Positions 1 through 9,446 of a stretch of 64,000 nt of DNA are shown here, piece after piece (position 1 is the first letter of the stretch; every line of letters begins with the position of its first letter). The stretch covers positions 211,085,635 to 211,149,634 of the forward strand of contig NC_077228.1 in assembly GCF_027887165.1 (NCBI RefSeq), read 5' to 3'. The position numbers and the translations under genes were made by a program. The stretch comes from Monodelphis domestica. Lineage: Eukaryota; Chordata; Mammalia; Didelphimorphia; Didelphidae. Under the pieces are notes generated by a model. That model saw only the letters and a list, made by a program, of their open reading frames with translations. It did no database searches and had not been told where the DNA came from.

Positions 1-569
1 CTAATGTTTGACTTCAGTACTTTGGACTGCAATAATCAAAAGCCTCTTGTTCCTTAGTTATTTTGATCAGCTGAACTCTTTCATAATTGGTAACCTCAGT
101 AAGAAGCTTAGTACTTCTTTATGAGGCTGAAGTTGCTGCCATAGCACAATAGGAATCTAGTCAGGTAGTTCTCTTTTCTACTTCAGAACAGGAGAAAGAC
201 CCCAAATATGCCTCTCCTGTTCCTGCAGCTCATTGAAGGGTTCTGTTTTGGTTGTCCAGTAGGAAAAAGGTAGTGGAGGTAGGGAAGGATGATCTCTAGC
301 AAAAGGTTCTAGTCAGAAGCTGGAGGGTTTTGTTTTGTTTGCAAGAATGAAAACAGCTCCCCGATTTTGTGGTGGAAGAGGATGTGCTAATTTATTAAGT
401 CACCCCTTTTTCTCCCTTGCCCCAAGTTTTCCCAGCAACTATAGCTAATAAAGAACCGATACCCACCTTTCCAGGCAAGCTTTTTGGACAAATAGAACAC
501 AAATGTAAACACTTTAACAGCAGAGACTTCCACTTTTCTATTTCTATCCGTGGTACCTGGCACATAGTA
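1..569. other. unannotated 3' flank of SPHK1
   Basis: I see no exon, RNA gene or clear repeat here. The 60-codon open frame at 417-599 has no recognisable similarity and runs into a SINE. In human, SPHK1 is followed by the convergent gene UBE2O (recalled synteny), so a 3' UTR of a plus-strand neighbour could lie here, but nothing in the sequence shows it. Confidence 0.4.
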
Positions 570-582
570 GGGACCTTATTTT

Positions 583-791
583 ATTTATTTATTTTTTAAA
601 CCCTTACCTTCCATCTTGGAGTCAATACTGTGTATTGGCTCCAAGGCAGAAGAGTGGTAAGGGCTAGGCAATGGGGGTCAAGTGACTTGCCCAGGGTCAC
701 ACAACTGGGAAGTGTCTGAGGCCAGATTTGAACCTAGGACCTCCCGTCTCTAAGCCTGGCTCTCAATCCACTGAGCTACCCAGCTGCCCCC
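583..791 (-). mobile_element. marsupial tRNA-derived CORE-SINE, full length
   Basis: A complete minus-strand copy: T-rich tail, then the complement of the CORE/MIR-like body (tgacttgcccagggtcacac), then the tRNA-like head ending in cagctgcccc. It is flanked by perfect 13-bp target duplications, gggaccttatttt, at 570-582 and 792-804. The family resembles the WSINE1/MON1 type; the exact subfamily cannot be fixed by eye. It is probably mobilised by L1. Confidence 0.9.
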
Positions 792-939
792 GGGACCTTA
801 TTTTTTAAAAATCCTTTTTGATAAGGCTTCAACCAAATTCTTTGAGGGTTATCTGACTAGTAGAACTGGAACCACCAAACTCGAGCCTTCTCTGGTTATC
901 CGTAAAATTGTTCTGTTCTCTACCCAGTGTCTTGGAGAG

Positions 940-1133
940 TAGTAGCATTGAACTCAGTAGTAACCAGACAACTAAACTGTACATCAGGATCCCTGTGGGC
1001 TGCATATCATATTGACTTCGAAAACCACATGCTAATTTTTTTTTTATTTTGTTAAATATTTTACAATTACATTTTCTGGTGTGGGCTGCCCTCCAGAGTT
1101 TTGTAGGCCAAAGTTTGACACCTCTGCTCTAAA
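940..1133. mobile_element. short non-autonomous hAT-like DNA transposon (MITE)
   Basis: The right end reads aagtttgacacctctg, the left end carries a diverged inverted version (gcattgaactcag), and the interior has ggatccctgtgggctgcata followed by an AT-rich core and a tgtgggctgccc stretch. This layout is that of widespread mammalian hAT/Charlie-type MITEs. No open frame is present. Exact borders and target duplication are not clear. Confidence 0.5.
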
Positions 1134-1333
1134 GTGCTGAACTTAAAGTTCATGTTTCCAGTCTTATCATTGACCTTGGGTAAATAACACACACATTTTC
1201 CCACTTATTATTGCTCAAATGATCCTGGATTTTAAGCACTTTGTCATTGTAAAGCACCATATAATTGCAATGGTTCTTTTAGAGTCAAGGTTTCTTATCC
1301 CCAGAGATGGACTAGATAACCTGGAAAAGTCAT

Positions 1334-1339
1334 TTTATT
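1334..1339 (-). terminator. SPHK1: candidate SPHK1 polyadenylation signal
   Basis: AATAAA on the minus strand, about 220 bases past the SPHK1 stop codon and the first such hexamer in that direction. It would give a short 3' UTR. A plus-strand AATAAA lies close by near 1384, so the two could belong to convergent transcripts. Confidence 0.4.
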
Positions 1340-1559
1340 TAGATCGCTCAGTTTAGTATGCTACACCTAGGGGGCAGGGTTCAATAAATTCTGGGCCTGG
1401 AGTGGTCAAATCTTGGACATCTAATAGAGCCGACTTGCCTAATTTTGGAGTCTAGGAACACCACCTCTCCAGGGGAGGAATTCCCTCTAGGCACTCCCGT
1501 TTGCAAAGCAGAATAAGGCCTCGCATTATTGCAAGTCCAACAGAGTCCACAAGCCCTAT

Positions 1560-2361
1560 TTAGGGCCCCTCCGATGAAGCAGAATCTTCCGAACAGGGTA
1601 AGGGTTTTGGCTCCAGACCAGGCTTTAGTTCTGAGCAGCCACTGACCAACTGGAAGCCTCCAGGGTGGACCTGGCCTTGGACAGCCTCACTGGCCAGCTG
1701 CTCCCCATCCACTGTAAGCACTCCCCTGGGATCCTGAGGTTCTAGGCGGAAGGCCACCACAGGCACGTACACCAAATTAGGGCAGTCCAGGTCCAAGTGC
1801 TTCCCCTTTTCCATGGCCAGGAAAAGACGAAGCAACGTAGCTCGGGGCACCCCAGCCCGCAGGTAGAACAGATGCATAACCCCAGCGGCGCCCCGAGCCA
1901 TGGGAGCAGCGTACATCTCGCTTCCCAGGTGGGAGTGCAGGAGAACCAGCACCAACACGAATTCGTGGTGAGGCACCACGGTCCAGTTCTGCGGCACTGG
2001 CTGCCCCAGAGGCACCAGGAGGGAATCCACAGGGCCTGGTTGGTCCTGGCCCGGGGGAGGTCCGGCAGACATCTCCGAAGAAGGCGCTCCCACCGGGAGA
2101 TAGGCCAACGTGCCGTGATAGGTGCGCAGGGCAGCCAGGCGCAGGAAGGTGCCCAGCGTAAAGCGAATTTTACCCAGGCACCTGTACTTTTCACTCTCCA
2201 CGTCCACGTCAGCAACAAAGCCCCAGCCCAGGCTGAGCACCGAGAAGAGGCGTCTGCCCGAGGCTGTGTGGAGGGAAAGCAGGTTCATGGGAGAGAGCCC
2301 TCGCCGGCACAGCAGCTGCGTACAGTTGGTCAACAGGTCCTCGTTGGTCACCTGTTCGTTG
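1560..2361 (-). CDS. SPHK1: SPHK1 last coding exon
   Basis: The acceptor is gtgtctcag just before CAACGAACAG. The exon begins by completing a Gly codon split after two bases (GG|C), then encodes NEQVTNEDLLTNC through to a TAA at 1560-1562, 266 whole residues. It carries the lipid-binding core and the C-terminal lobe: FSVLSLGWGFVADVDVESEKY, FVLVLVLLHSHLGSEM, AAGVMHLFYLRAGVPRA and AVQGQVHPGGF. The insert between VGAPSSEMS and VDSLLVPLG is Pro/Gly-rich and differs from the human loop. The tail ends in SASSEGP. Confidence 0.97.
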
Positions 2362-3377
2362 CTGAGACACGAAGGAAAAAGCATGAGGGAAAAGGCTGGA
2401 ACCCCGATTCCCCGACCCCAGCGGTCACTTCGCTGGGCTAGGGAGGGCAGTTGCCGCCAGTTTCAGGGGGGAGGGAAGAAGCCTTGGAGAGGAGCTGGAG
2501 CAGATGGAAAGGGAGAGGAGGTCCGAGCTGGAAGCCTCCAGGCTTGAGGGCCCCCTGGGGGGAAGGGAGGAGTTATGAGTGCTTAAAGGTCGGCCGCCTA
2601 CGGCACGAGGAAACGGAAGCAGTACGCTGGGCCCTCACCCTGCATAATGGTTCACCGATGCGGCCAAAGCATTGCCGGAGCCCGCTGGAAGGCTACAGAG
2701 AGGCTTCTGAATTGCTGTTTCCCAGTCAGGTCGTTCCATCAGGCCATTCACCACCTAAAAGCACAAAGTTGGGGGCTGCCTCGGTCTCCCCGGCCCCCTC
2801 CTAAGGGCCGCCCGGTGTTCCTGACCCTCTCCGCCACACGTCCCCCAGCAGCGCCCTGCCCGGTGCTCACCTCGTGCATCAGCCCGTCTCCGGACATCAC
2901 CACCAGGGCGTCCCAGGAGGAAAGGTTCTCATCCTGCACCAGTTCCCTCGCGTGGTTCCGCCGCTCTGCAGGGAGGAGGGAAGCAAGTAGTTCAGGTTCC
3001 CCTACATTCCGCGGTGGCACCCCGAGGGCATCACTCTAGCTCGAGGCGGAGGGGGTTAGCCGAGCGCCTGCTCTCCGGCGAACTTGGCGCTTACCCGTCA
3101 GACGCAAGGTGAAGGAGACACCTGCTTCTTCCAGCATGGGCTGCACTCGGTTCCGAAAGAGGTGCAGGGCCCTGCCGGTTCCTCCCCGGGGGTTTAGCAG
3201 CACCAGCACCCTGCAGGGCTTCGGCAGAAAGCTGCTGGGATGACCTGAAGGAAAGAGAAAAAGATAAAGGACTGGGCCAGGAGCTTCTCCACCCAAGACT
3301 TCGGGAAACCGGAAGCCGCCTATTATTACTTGGGCTTTGTAGGGTAAAACACTGAGCTTGAATTACCTGGATTCCAT
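1560..3377 (-). CDS. SPHK1: sphingosine kinase 1, spliced gene (whole coding span)
   Basis: SPHK1 phosphorylates sphingosine to sphingosine-1-phosphate with ATP, in the cytosol and at the plasma membrane. Five coding pieces on the minus strand (3367-3377, about 3095-3234, 2871-2965, 2639-2754, 1560-2361) join with GT/AG sites and matching phases into about 387 codons, against 384 in human. Visible signatures, in order: PCRVLVLLNPRGG (nucleotide-binding loop), WDALVVMSGDGLMHEV (the diacylglycerol-kinase-type SGDG motif with the catalytic-region Asp), LPAGSGNALAAS, YRCLGKIRFTLGTFLRLAALRTY, ADVDVESEKY (lipid-site Asp), HSHLGSEMYAAPM, LLRLFLAMEKGKH (calmodulin-binding region) and YVPVVAFRLEP. The frame is intact. 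Divergent points: the Pro-directed Ser of human residue 225 and the C-terminal PPEE motif are not seen. A CpG-rich region lies upstream. The identity is near certain; the first tiny exon is inferred. Confidence 0.96.
2639..2754 (-). CDS. SPHK1: SPHK1 internal coding exon (VVNGLMERPDW...)
   Basis: A 116-base exon between acceptor ttttag (2755 on) and donor gtgagg (to 2638). Translated: VVNGLMERPDWETAIQ, then KPLCSLPAGSGNALAAS, then VNHYAG, all nearly identical to human. It holds the GSGNALA loop that contacts substrate and nucleotide. Both boundaries were set by splice consensus and by phase agreement with the neighbouring exons. Confidence 0.96.
2871..2965 (-). CDS. SPHK1: SPHK1 internal coding exon with the SGDG motif
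   Basis: A 95-base exon between acceptor ccctgcag (2966 on) and donor gtgagc (to 2870). It reads ERRNHARELVQDENLSSW then DALVVMSGDGLMHE. SGDG is the kinase signature whose change inactivates the human enzyme. It joins the previous exon in phase 1 (a Glu codon split G|AG). Confidence 0.96.
3095..3234 (-). CDS. SPHK1: SPHK1 exon with the LLNPRGG loop
   Basis: Encodes SSFLPKPCRVLVLLNPRGG, then TGRALHLFRNRVQPMLEEAG and VSFTLRLTG, ending at donor ggGTAAGC (3094). The acceptor side is ambiguous. The best polypyrimidine-AG would start the exon at 3244, but that puts it out of frame with the short ATG exon upstream. The next AGs, a tandem NAGNAG (exon start 3234 or 3231), fit its phase. The listed start is the in-frame choice; an alternative first exon in phase 1 could use 3244. 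Confidence 0.85.
3367..3377 (-). CDS. SPHK1: candidate SPHK1 start exon (MES...)
   Basis: On the minus strand, gccgcaATGGAATCCAG|gtaatt offers a strong Kozak context, then 11 coding bases and a splice donor. This mirrors human SPHK1, where a short 5' exon with MDPAGG precedes the PCRVLVLLNPRGG exon. The phase fits the downstream exon only with the 3234 or 3231 acceptor. This is inference from position, Kozak context and phase; no transcript evidence is available. Confidence 0.55.
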
Positions 3378-3499
3378 TGCGGCCGGAGGAGCCCTTTGGT
3401 AGATGTTTTTGTACTTGGGCTTTAGAGCTAAAGGAGGGTCACTTTAAATAAGAAGGGATGGAAACTGAGGTATGACCCAGGGGGAAAGAGCCCGATCAT

Positions 3500-6400
3500 G
3501 CCCCACCTCCCCTCCGTTTTTGTTCTTCCTCAGTCTCTGGATTAGGTGGGACAAATGCGTTTTGAGCCCACGGATGGGACGCGGGCACTCGGTTCCTCCA
3601 TCCGATCTTTCCAGGCCTTGGGATTCTGGGCCCCTTCTAACATCACCACCCCCATTACCATTACCACCACCATGTTCCTTCCCCTTTGACCCTCACGCAC
3701 TTGCATCCGTGGCCTCTGCCTGAAACTCGTTCAAGCGACAGAGCGCCCGTGACCCAGGCGCCATAGAAACACAGGCCTCTGGGGCTGCGGTTGCCGCCGC
3801 CCCAGCCTCCTTATCAGCCTCTTCCAGGCCCGGGGCTCGAGGCTGGCAGGGGGACTCTCCTGCCCCGCCCCAAGGCAAAGAGTGAGGGGAAGCATGTTCC
3901 ATCCCTAGGGCTTGGAGCGAGGAGGTGGTGGGGAGCAGGGGAGCGGGAGCCTCACAGCGCTCCTTTCTCAGCTGTGGAAGGACCCGCGGACGGCTGAGCT
4001 CGCTGTTTTTCCCGAATGATGAAGGCACAGGAAAATCGGCGGAGCCTCGGGCAAGCTCCGCTCCTCAGCTTGGGGTGGAAGTGAGCATCGCCCCCACCCC
4101 CACCCCCTCGTAGCCCGCCGATGTAGGGCCCTAATGCTCTCAGGAGCAGGGGAGGTCCTGCGATCCCAAGTGAGGGGCACTCAGCCAAGTGAGGACACGT
4201 CCAGGTCCCCAGCCTCCTTCCCGACTTCGCCGGCTCTCCAGGGGTCTCTGGGTCTCCGACCAGGGAGAAGAGAGGGTGGCTCCGGCAGAGAATCAGGAGT
4301 GCCTCCCTAGAGTCCGTCTCTGGACCAATGTCAGGGCCAGTCCTCCAACCCTACCAGACCCGCTTCTTCTCACATCGGGTCTGGGGGCGGGGAGAAAGGG
4401 TCCCTGGGGCCGGGTCGTCCTTCAGTGGCACAAAAGTCCCGGAATCCCGGCGGACATTGCGCAGTCACAGATCCAGGATGGGGGATTCCCACACCGGCCA
4501 AGTTGCCCGCCGCTTCCCACCTCCTCACGCTCGGGAAAAGTCTCGATAATGAGCTCGACTTCAGACTTAGCTCCCCCGGCCCCGGGCCTCCGGAGCTTGG
4601 TGATGGGGGCTGGGCCAACAGATGGCTCCGCGTGCTGGCCAGAGGGGTCGGGGCGAAAGCAGACCCGCTGGTTCAACCCTCTTCACCCTCCTCCCGCCTA
4701 CTACCCGTCTCCAGCTCCAACTCCGGCTCTGCAGTGAGAGAGCCCAACTAAGTCAGTGTCCCAGTTCTCTCGGAGGCTGGGGAAAGGCGGACCCGAGAGA
4801 GAGGAAAGGTGGGGCCACTGGCGGCCCTCCCCAGTCAGGCCGGTTTGTCGCAGGAGGGGCCAAGGCTGTTTGCTTTGATGGCCTGGGCCTCACCGCCTGG
4901 GATCCAATCTCACGTCTGAATAAACAGGAGCTCTTTGGAGTAGTCCGATTTCACCAACGCTCCTCCTTCCTGCCCCAACTTTCCCCCTCAAGTTCTGCCA
5001 CTGGGCACCGACCGCTCGATTTGCTGGGAGGAGGGCGTTCCAAGAGTTCGCCCCCACCCCCTGGTGGCTGGCCACGCCTCTGCACCCCAGCTCTCCTGGC
5101 TTCCCCCGGAGGGCGAAAGTACGAAATAGACTCTACCCGAAGCATAGTTTCTGTCCTGGGGCCATAGAGCCCCGCATTTAGTGAGCCCATCCCCGGGAAG
5201 CAACCTAAAGTGACCTTCCCTCAAGGGACGCCGCGCAAAAGCTTCCAGGCCGGCCCCGCAGCCCGCTTAACCCGTCCTGTCTCCGTGCCCGGTCCCCCAT
5301 CTCACCATCCTGACTCGAGGGCATCCTCCAAGTCGGAGAGCTCCCGAATCTTCCCGGAGCACAGCGGGGTCCCCCCTCAGGTTCTCTCCCCGAAGCTCAG
5401 GGCACCCCACGTGGTTCTCGTCCGAGCTTGGGACACCCCCGCAACGAAGAGCCAGGGATGCCCTCCCTCGGTGTCCGTGTTGATTGCGTGCTTCTACCCC
5501 TACCCCACCACCCACCCCCACCTCCTGCCCCGCGCTGCCGCTTTGGGTAGCAAAGCAGAGGGAGGGAAGTAGCCGGCGGGGCGGGCAAGTGTTCCAGCAG
5601 CGGGAAGAATGACAGCTGAAGCGGCCGGAGACGCCGCTCTGCGGACGAGCTGCCCAGCCTGGGGCGTCAGCAGCAGCAACAGCAGCAGAGGAGAGCAAAG
5701 CCCTAGCCCGAGGTGTACAAGTGCCGCTAACCCGGCAGATGCGCCAGCCTGGACCTAGGGCCCAAGGCAGCTGGGCTCAAGAAGCGTAAACTGCTCTGGC
5801 TGCACAACTTCAGGCTGGCGCTCTAAAGTCCCGCGGCAGCCTCCTAACAAGACTTCTGGGGCAGGGAAATGGGAAGCCCGAGTGGAACACAGTGCTGGGC
5901 GGAGAGAAGGGAGGAGGCAGGGGGTGGAGCCCGGGCTGCGTCTGGTTCGAGGTGGAGGCTTTCCGAGCGCGGGGCCGAAGGAGCCCCTCGGCTCAGAACC
6001 TCGCACTCTCCGCTCCAGAGACGGCTACATCACAAAACCTGACCCGAACCGAAAAATAACCCACCCTGGCCTTGGCAGATGCCCAGCCGCCGCCAACCTG
6101 GATCTCACTATTCTCCACTCCGCGGTTCGCCCCGCCCCCGACCGCTTCCGCGGAGAACTATTTTTATCCTCCCGGGCTGCAGCCCGTAGTGTCCCAGAGG
6201 CCAAACCTGGCTGTTTCGGTGGCAGGGCGGAGCGGTGCACCTGTGGGGAGCCTGCTGGGGAGGCTGGGAGCCTCAAGCAGCCAGGAGAACTGGACCTCAC
6301 AGGAGATTACCCTAGGCTGTGGGATAGGAAGGGTTCCTTTGGATCTAAGGAAGTAATTGCACCCCAGTCCGGAATGTACCTACCCTGTACCCTGAGGCCC
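3500..6400. promoter_or_regulatory. SPHK1: CpG-rich island at the SPHK1 5' end
   Basis: A long GC-rich stretch with frequent CG dinucleotides and GC boxes (for example gccccgccc near 3869, ggggcggggag near 4384, gcggggcgggc near 5577, cgccccgcccccgaccgc near 6128), immediately upstream of the minus-strand start. It is free of SINEs and L1, unlike the rest of the window, as expected for a promoter under selection. Many open frames here are the stop-poor by-product of GC richness on both strands. Non-coding first exons of SPHK1 are likely inside, but I cannot place them. Confidence 0.7.
3703..4028 (-). CDS. SPHK1: possible alternative N-terminal exon of SPHK1
   Basis: A minus-strand frame opening with MPSSFGKNSELSRP contains DKEAGAAATAAPE about 65 to 80 residues in. 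A long human SPHK1 isoform has an N-terminal extension that, as I recall it, contains DKELKAGAAATGSAPTAP in a similar Ala/Pro-rich setting. The frame could leave through a donor at gcGTGAGG near 3700. The match is short and low in complexity, and the frame sits in a CpG island where open frames are common. Confidence 0.3.
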
Positions 6401-7020
6401 TCTGAACGAATGTGGCAAGATGAGTGACTGTACTGATGGAGAAAGAAGGGAGCCTAGGGCTGGGAAAGTGGGGTAGAGGGAAAGAACTGGAGGTGATGGA
6501 TAGCTACAGCCTGGACTCATAAATTAGCTTTTCAATTTCAAATTGTTTCTGGATAAAATCTCTTTGAAGGCTAGAGCTTGGTCGTTTCCAAACTTATCTC
6601 ACCTAGGTCCCCTCAGTACCAAGTTCTGCTCCAGAGAGTCCGATAATACCATAGATAAACGTATGGAATGGAATTGAGATTTGCAAGTTTGTTACCAGTA
6701 TTTGCAGAGAAACTCAGTTTACAGATACCCAAAAAAGACACAATCCCTGTCCTCAAATAGTTTGCAGTTCAATATTCAATATGTGCCAAATTAGAAAGCT
6801 ATAAGGACAAAGCAAGGTGTACTGGCTCAGCTGGTTCAGTTGTAGGCACTGTTTTGCTTATTTGGGCAAAGGATTGGGGATAGATTGGAATTTGTTACTA
6901 AATCAGTCTGTGGTGAACAGATCTAAGTGGAGCAAAAGTCAGTCAAAAGCCAAAGTCTATGATACTATAACCAGTCAAATAAAGAGGATGGAGAAAAGAG
7001 GGAAAGGGGCCCCTGTTGGT
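6400..7020. other. non-coding, no feature recognised
   Basis: The CpG island gives way to average-composition DNA here. I see no exon with splice sites and no clear repeat. The 83-codon plus frame at 6817-7068 has no recognisable similarity and ends in a repeat head. Confidence 0.4.
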
Positions 7021-7429
7021 CAACTAGCATTTACAAGGTGCCTATTCTATGCCAGGGCACTACACTAAGCGCTGGGGATACTAAGAACCCCACTCACCAA
7101 AAAAGTTCCTGCTCTGGGGGAGAGACTTCTAGCTCAGACAATTTATTTCCCCAAAAGCTGCTCATTTTGGACTTCTTGGGCTTCGCCAATTACCCAGTAA
7201 ATTCATAATTGGGAAATCTTATCTACTTAGAAAATCCAGTCAGCCTTGATACTCATAGCTCATTAGTACCCTTTGCCCCTCAGAACAAAGCATAGAGCCC
7301 CCAGCTCCTCCACTGACATTAAAAGAGGGATGAAAAGAGATATCCTCTCAGATATCACTCTCTGGCAGCACTCATTTAGGACTTACTTGCTTTCTCCAAC
7401 CACATTGCCTCCATATTCTGTCTTGTGTG

Positions 7430-7556
7430 CTGTTTTCCCTCATTAGATTGTAAATTCCTTGAAGGCAGGGATTATCTTTTTCATATTTGTATCCCCAAAG
7501 CTAAGCACAGTTCTGTGCACATAATAGGTACTTAATAAATATTTACTGATTGAATT
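7430..7556 (+). mobile_element. L2 LINE 3' end
   Basis: attagattgtaaattccttg, then aaggcagggattatcttttt, then cataataggtacttaataaa. This is the standard 3' terminus of mammalian L2, an element inactive since before the marsupial-placental split. Confidence 0.8.
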
Positions 7557-7710
7557 TTAAAGGAAGTCAGAGAAGCTTGGAGGAAGAAATGAGGAGGGAG
7601 AGAGCTCTGAGCTTGGGAGATAGGAAAAATACTTAAAGACCAGAGCCAAAGTGTCCCTGTCACTAGATCAGGGAATACACCAGAGGGGAATAAGGTGTAA
7701 GAAGACTGGG

Positions 7711-7908
7711 AAGGCAGCTGGGTGGCTCTGTAGATTGAGAGCCAGGCCTAGAGATGGGAGGTCCTAGGTTCAAATTTGACCTCAAACACTTCTTAGCTGT
7801 GTGACCCTGAGCAAGTCCCAACCCCTATCACTTAGCCTTTACTGTTCTTCTGCCTTGAAACCAATACACAGTATAGACTCTAAGATGGAAGGGAAGGATT
7901 TAAAAAAA
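7711..7908 (+). mobile_element. marsupial CORE-SINE
   Basis: Complete copy from ggcagctgggtggctc to aaggatttaaaaaaaa. Flanks aagactggg (7702 on) and aagactggaa (7908 on) form the target duplication, so the repeat on either side is one interrupted copy. Confidence 0.9.
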
Positions 7909-7965
7909 AGACTGGAAAAGTAGGCAGGGTCTAGGATATGAAGGACTTTAAAAAACCAGTGGGAG

Positions 7966-8145
7966 GGGAAGCAAGATGGCTCAGTGGAAAGAAAACCATA
8001 TTTGGAGATAAGAAGTCTTAGGTTCAAATCTGGCCTCAGAACTTTTCCTAGCTGTGTTAACACTGGGCAAGTCACTTAACCCCCATTGCCCTAGCCCTCA
8101 GAGCTCTTGATTTTAAGACAAAGCTAAGAGTTTAAAACAAAAAAA
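7966..8145 (+). mobile_element. marsupial CORE-SINE, diverged
   Basis: gcaagatggctcagtggaaa, gttcaaatctggcctcag and ggcaagtcacttaaccccca are recognisable; the 3' end is gagtttaaaaca. It is more diverged than the copy just upstream. Confidence 0.8.
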
Positions 8146-8411
8146 CAAACAGAGGACTTTCTACTTGATCCTGGTTGTAATAGGAAACTATTGGAATTAG
8201 TTAAATAAGGATCAGAACTGTGCTTTAGAAAGATAGGTACAAAATATTTATAGTGGTTCTTTTCTAGTAGCCCTAACCTGTAAACTATAACAGTACCTAT
8301 CTACTGAAGAATAGCTAAACATATAATGGGTAAAGGAATATTATTGTATCAGTAGAAATGATGAGAAGGAAAGTTTCAGAGGAAACTGAAGATCTCTAAG
8401 AATTAGTGCAA

Positions 8412-8625
8412 AGGGCAGCTAGATGACTCAGTGGATAGAGTACCAGGTCTAGAGACAGGAGGTCCTGAGTTCAAATGAGACTTCAGATACTTTCTAGATG
8501 TGAGACCCTGGGCGACTCACTTAACCCCAATTGCCTAACCCTTACAGCTCTTCTACCTTGAAAGCCATACTGATTTGAAGAAGGTAGGTTTAAAGGTTTA
8601 AAGAAGGTAATAAAAAAAGAAAAAA
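8412..8625 (+). mobile_element. marsupial CORE-SINE
   Basis: From agggcagctagatgactcag to an A-rich end near 8620. The near-3' segment contains a small local duplication (gaaggtaggtttaaaggttt ... aagaaggtaa). Confidence 0.85.
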
Positions 8626-8794
8626 TAATGCAGAGTGAAGTGAACATAACTATTTTTATACAATGAAAACAGTACTAAGAAAAACAACTTTGAAAGGCTT
8701 CAGAACTCTTAACTACAATGACAAACCAGCATTCCAGAGGAAGAGACATGAAGCATGATTATCCATTTCCTGCCAGTGAGGTGATGCACTAAGT

Positions 8795-8975
8795 CAACAA
8801 GAATTTATTAAACTCCTATTAGGCACTGTTCCAGGTACAGTACTAAGTGTGGGGGATATGAAGAAGGGCAGCTCACAGTCTAATGGGAGACACAAGTATG
8901 CGAACAAGACATATATGAGATAACCTGGAGATAATTGACAGTGAAGGTACGATGACACATATTGTCTTGGACAGG
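8795..8975 (+). repeat. head of the same old interspersed repeat as at 7020
   Basis: aagaatttattaaactccta, ggcactgttccaggtacagt, agctcacagtctaatgggag. Same order of words as at 26960. Confidence 0.6.
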
Positions 8976-9130
8976 GTTTGGATTCTTGGACAGGACTAAT
9001 TCCGTCAGTTGTTTTGTTTGGTGATGCATATTTATTATGATGTCTTTAATTCTTCCTTTGTTTATTATTCAACTGGAGAAGGAAAGTGGATAGGAAAGGA
9101 AATAAATTCTTTTTAATCCCATATATGATG

Positions 9131-9292
9131 TTGGGAGGATCTGGTTCAAATGTGGCCTCAGATACTTCCTAACTGTGAGACCCTGGGAAGTCACTTAATC
9201 CCCAATGCCAGCTCTTGCCTGCTTTTCTGTCTTGGAATTGATATTGATAGAATCAATAGTATTGATTCTAAGACAGAAGGTGAGGTTTTGCT
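9131..9292 (+). mobile_element. CORE-SINE, 5'-truncated
   Basis: Begins at ggttcaaatgtggcctcag and ends in gacagaaggtgaggtttt. The tRNA-like head is missing. An atagaatcaatagtattgat stretch is a local expansion in the 3' part. Confidence 0.75.
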
Positions 9293-9317
9293 TGTTGGTT
9301 TTTTTGATCATATATAT

Positions 9318-9432
9318 GACTTCCTAGCTGTGTGATCCTGGGCAAGTCACTTAACCCCCATTACTGAGCTCTTACCATTCTTCTACCTTGGAACTAATAC
9401 ACAGTAAGGGTTTAAAGGCAAGGATTTTTTAA
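9318..9432 (+). mobile_element. CORE-SINE 3' half
   Basis: gacttcctagctgtgtgatcctgggcaag (9318 on) to gcaaggattttttaaaaa. It lies directly behind another truncated copy, and the A-rich end adjoins the GGAA microsatellite, which may have grown from it. Confidence 0.75.
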
Positions 9433-9446
9433 AAATCATATGTAGG

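Larger units (their letters stand above)
7020..8250 (+). repeat. old interspersed repeat copy broken by an L2 tail and two SINEs
   Basis: The head reads gcctattctatgccagggca ... ctaagcgctggggata (7035-7082). The later body reads ggaataaggtgtaagaagactgg, then atatgaaggactttaaa, then acttgatcctggttgtaatag. The same order (tgtgccagacact head, group-wise body, tail with a gatcctgg stretch) occurs again at 26960-27720 and partly at 8795, 14918, 30975 and 60900, so this is one family. I cannot name it with certainty. Confidence 0.55.

Noticed and set aside
1797-2441. 214-codon plus-strand frame over SPHK1
   Set aside because: It is the antisense of the last SPHK1 exon, GC-rich and without similarity.
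4189-6427. Several 80-180 codon frames on both strands in the CpG island
   Set aside because: Stop-poor frames are expected in GC-rich DNA. None has a recognisable domain or matched splice sites.
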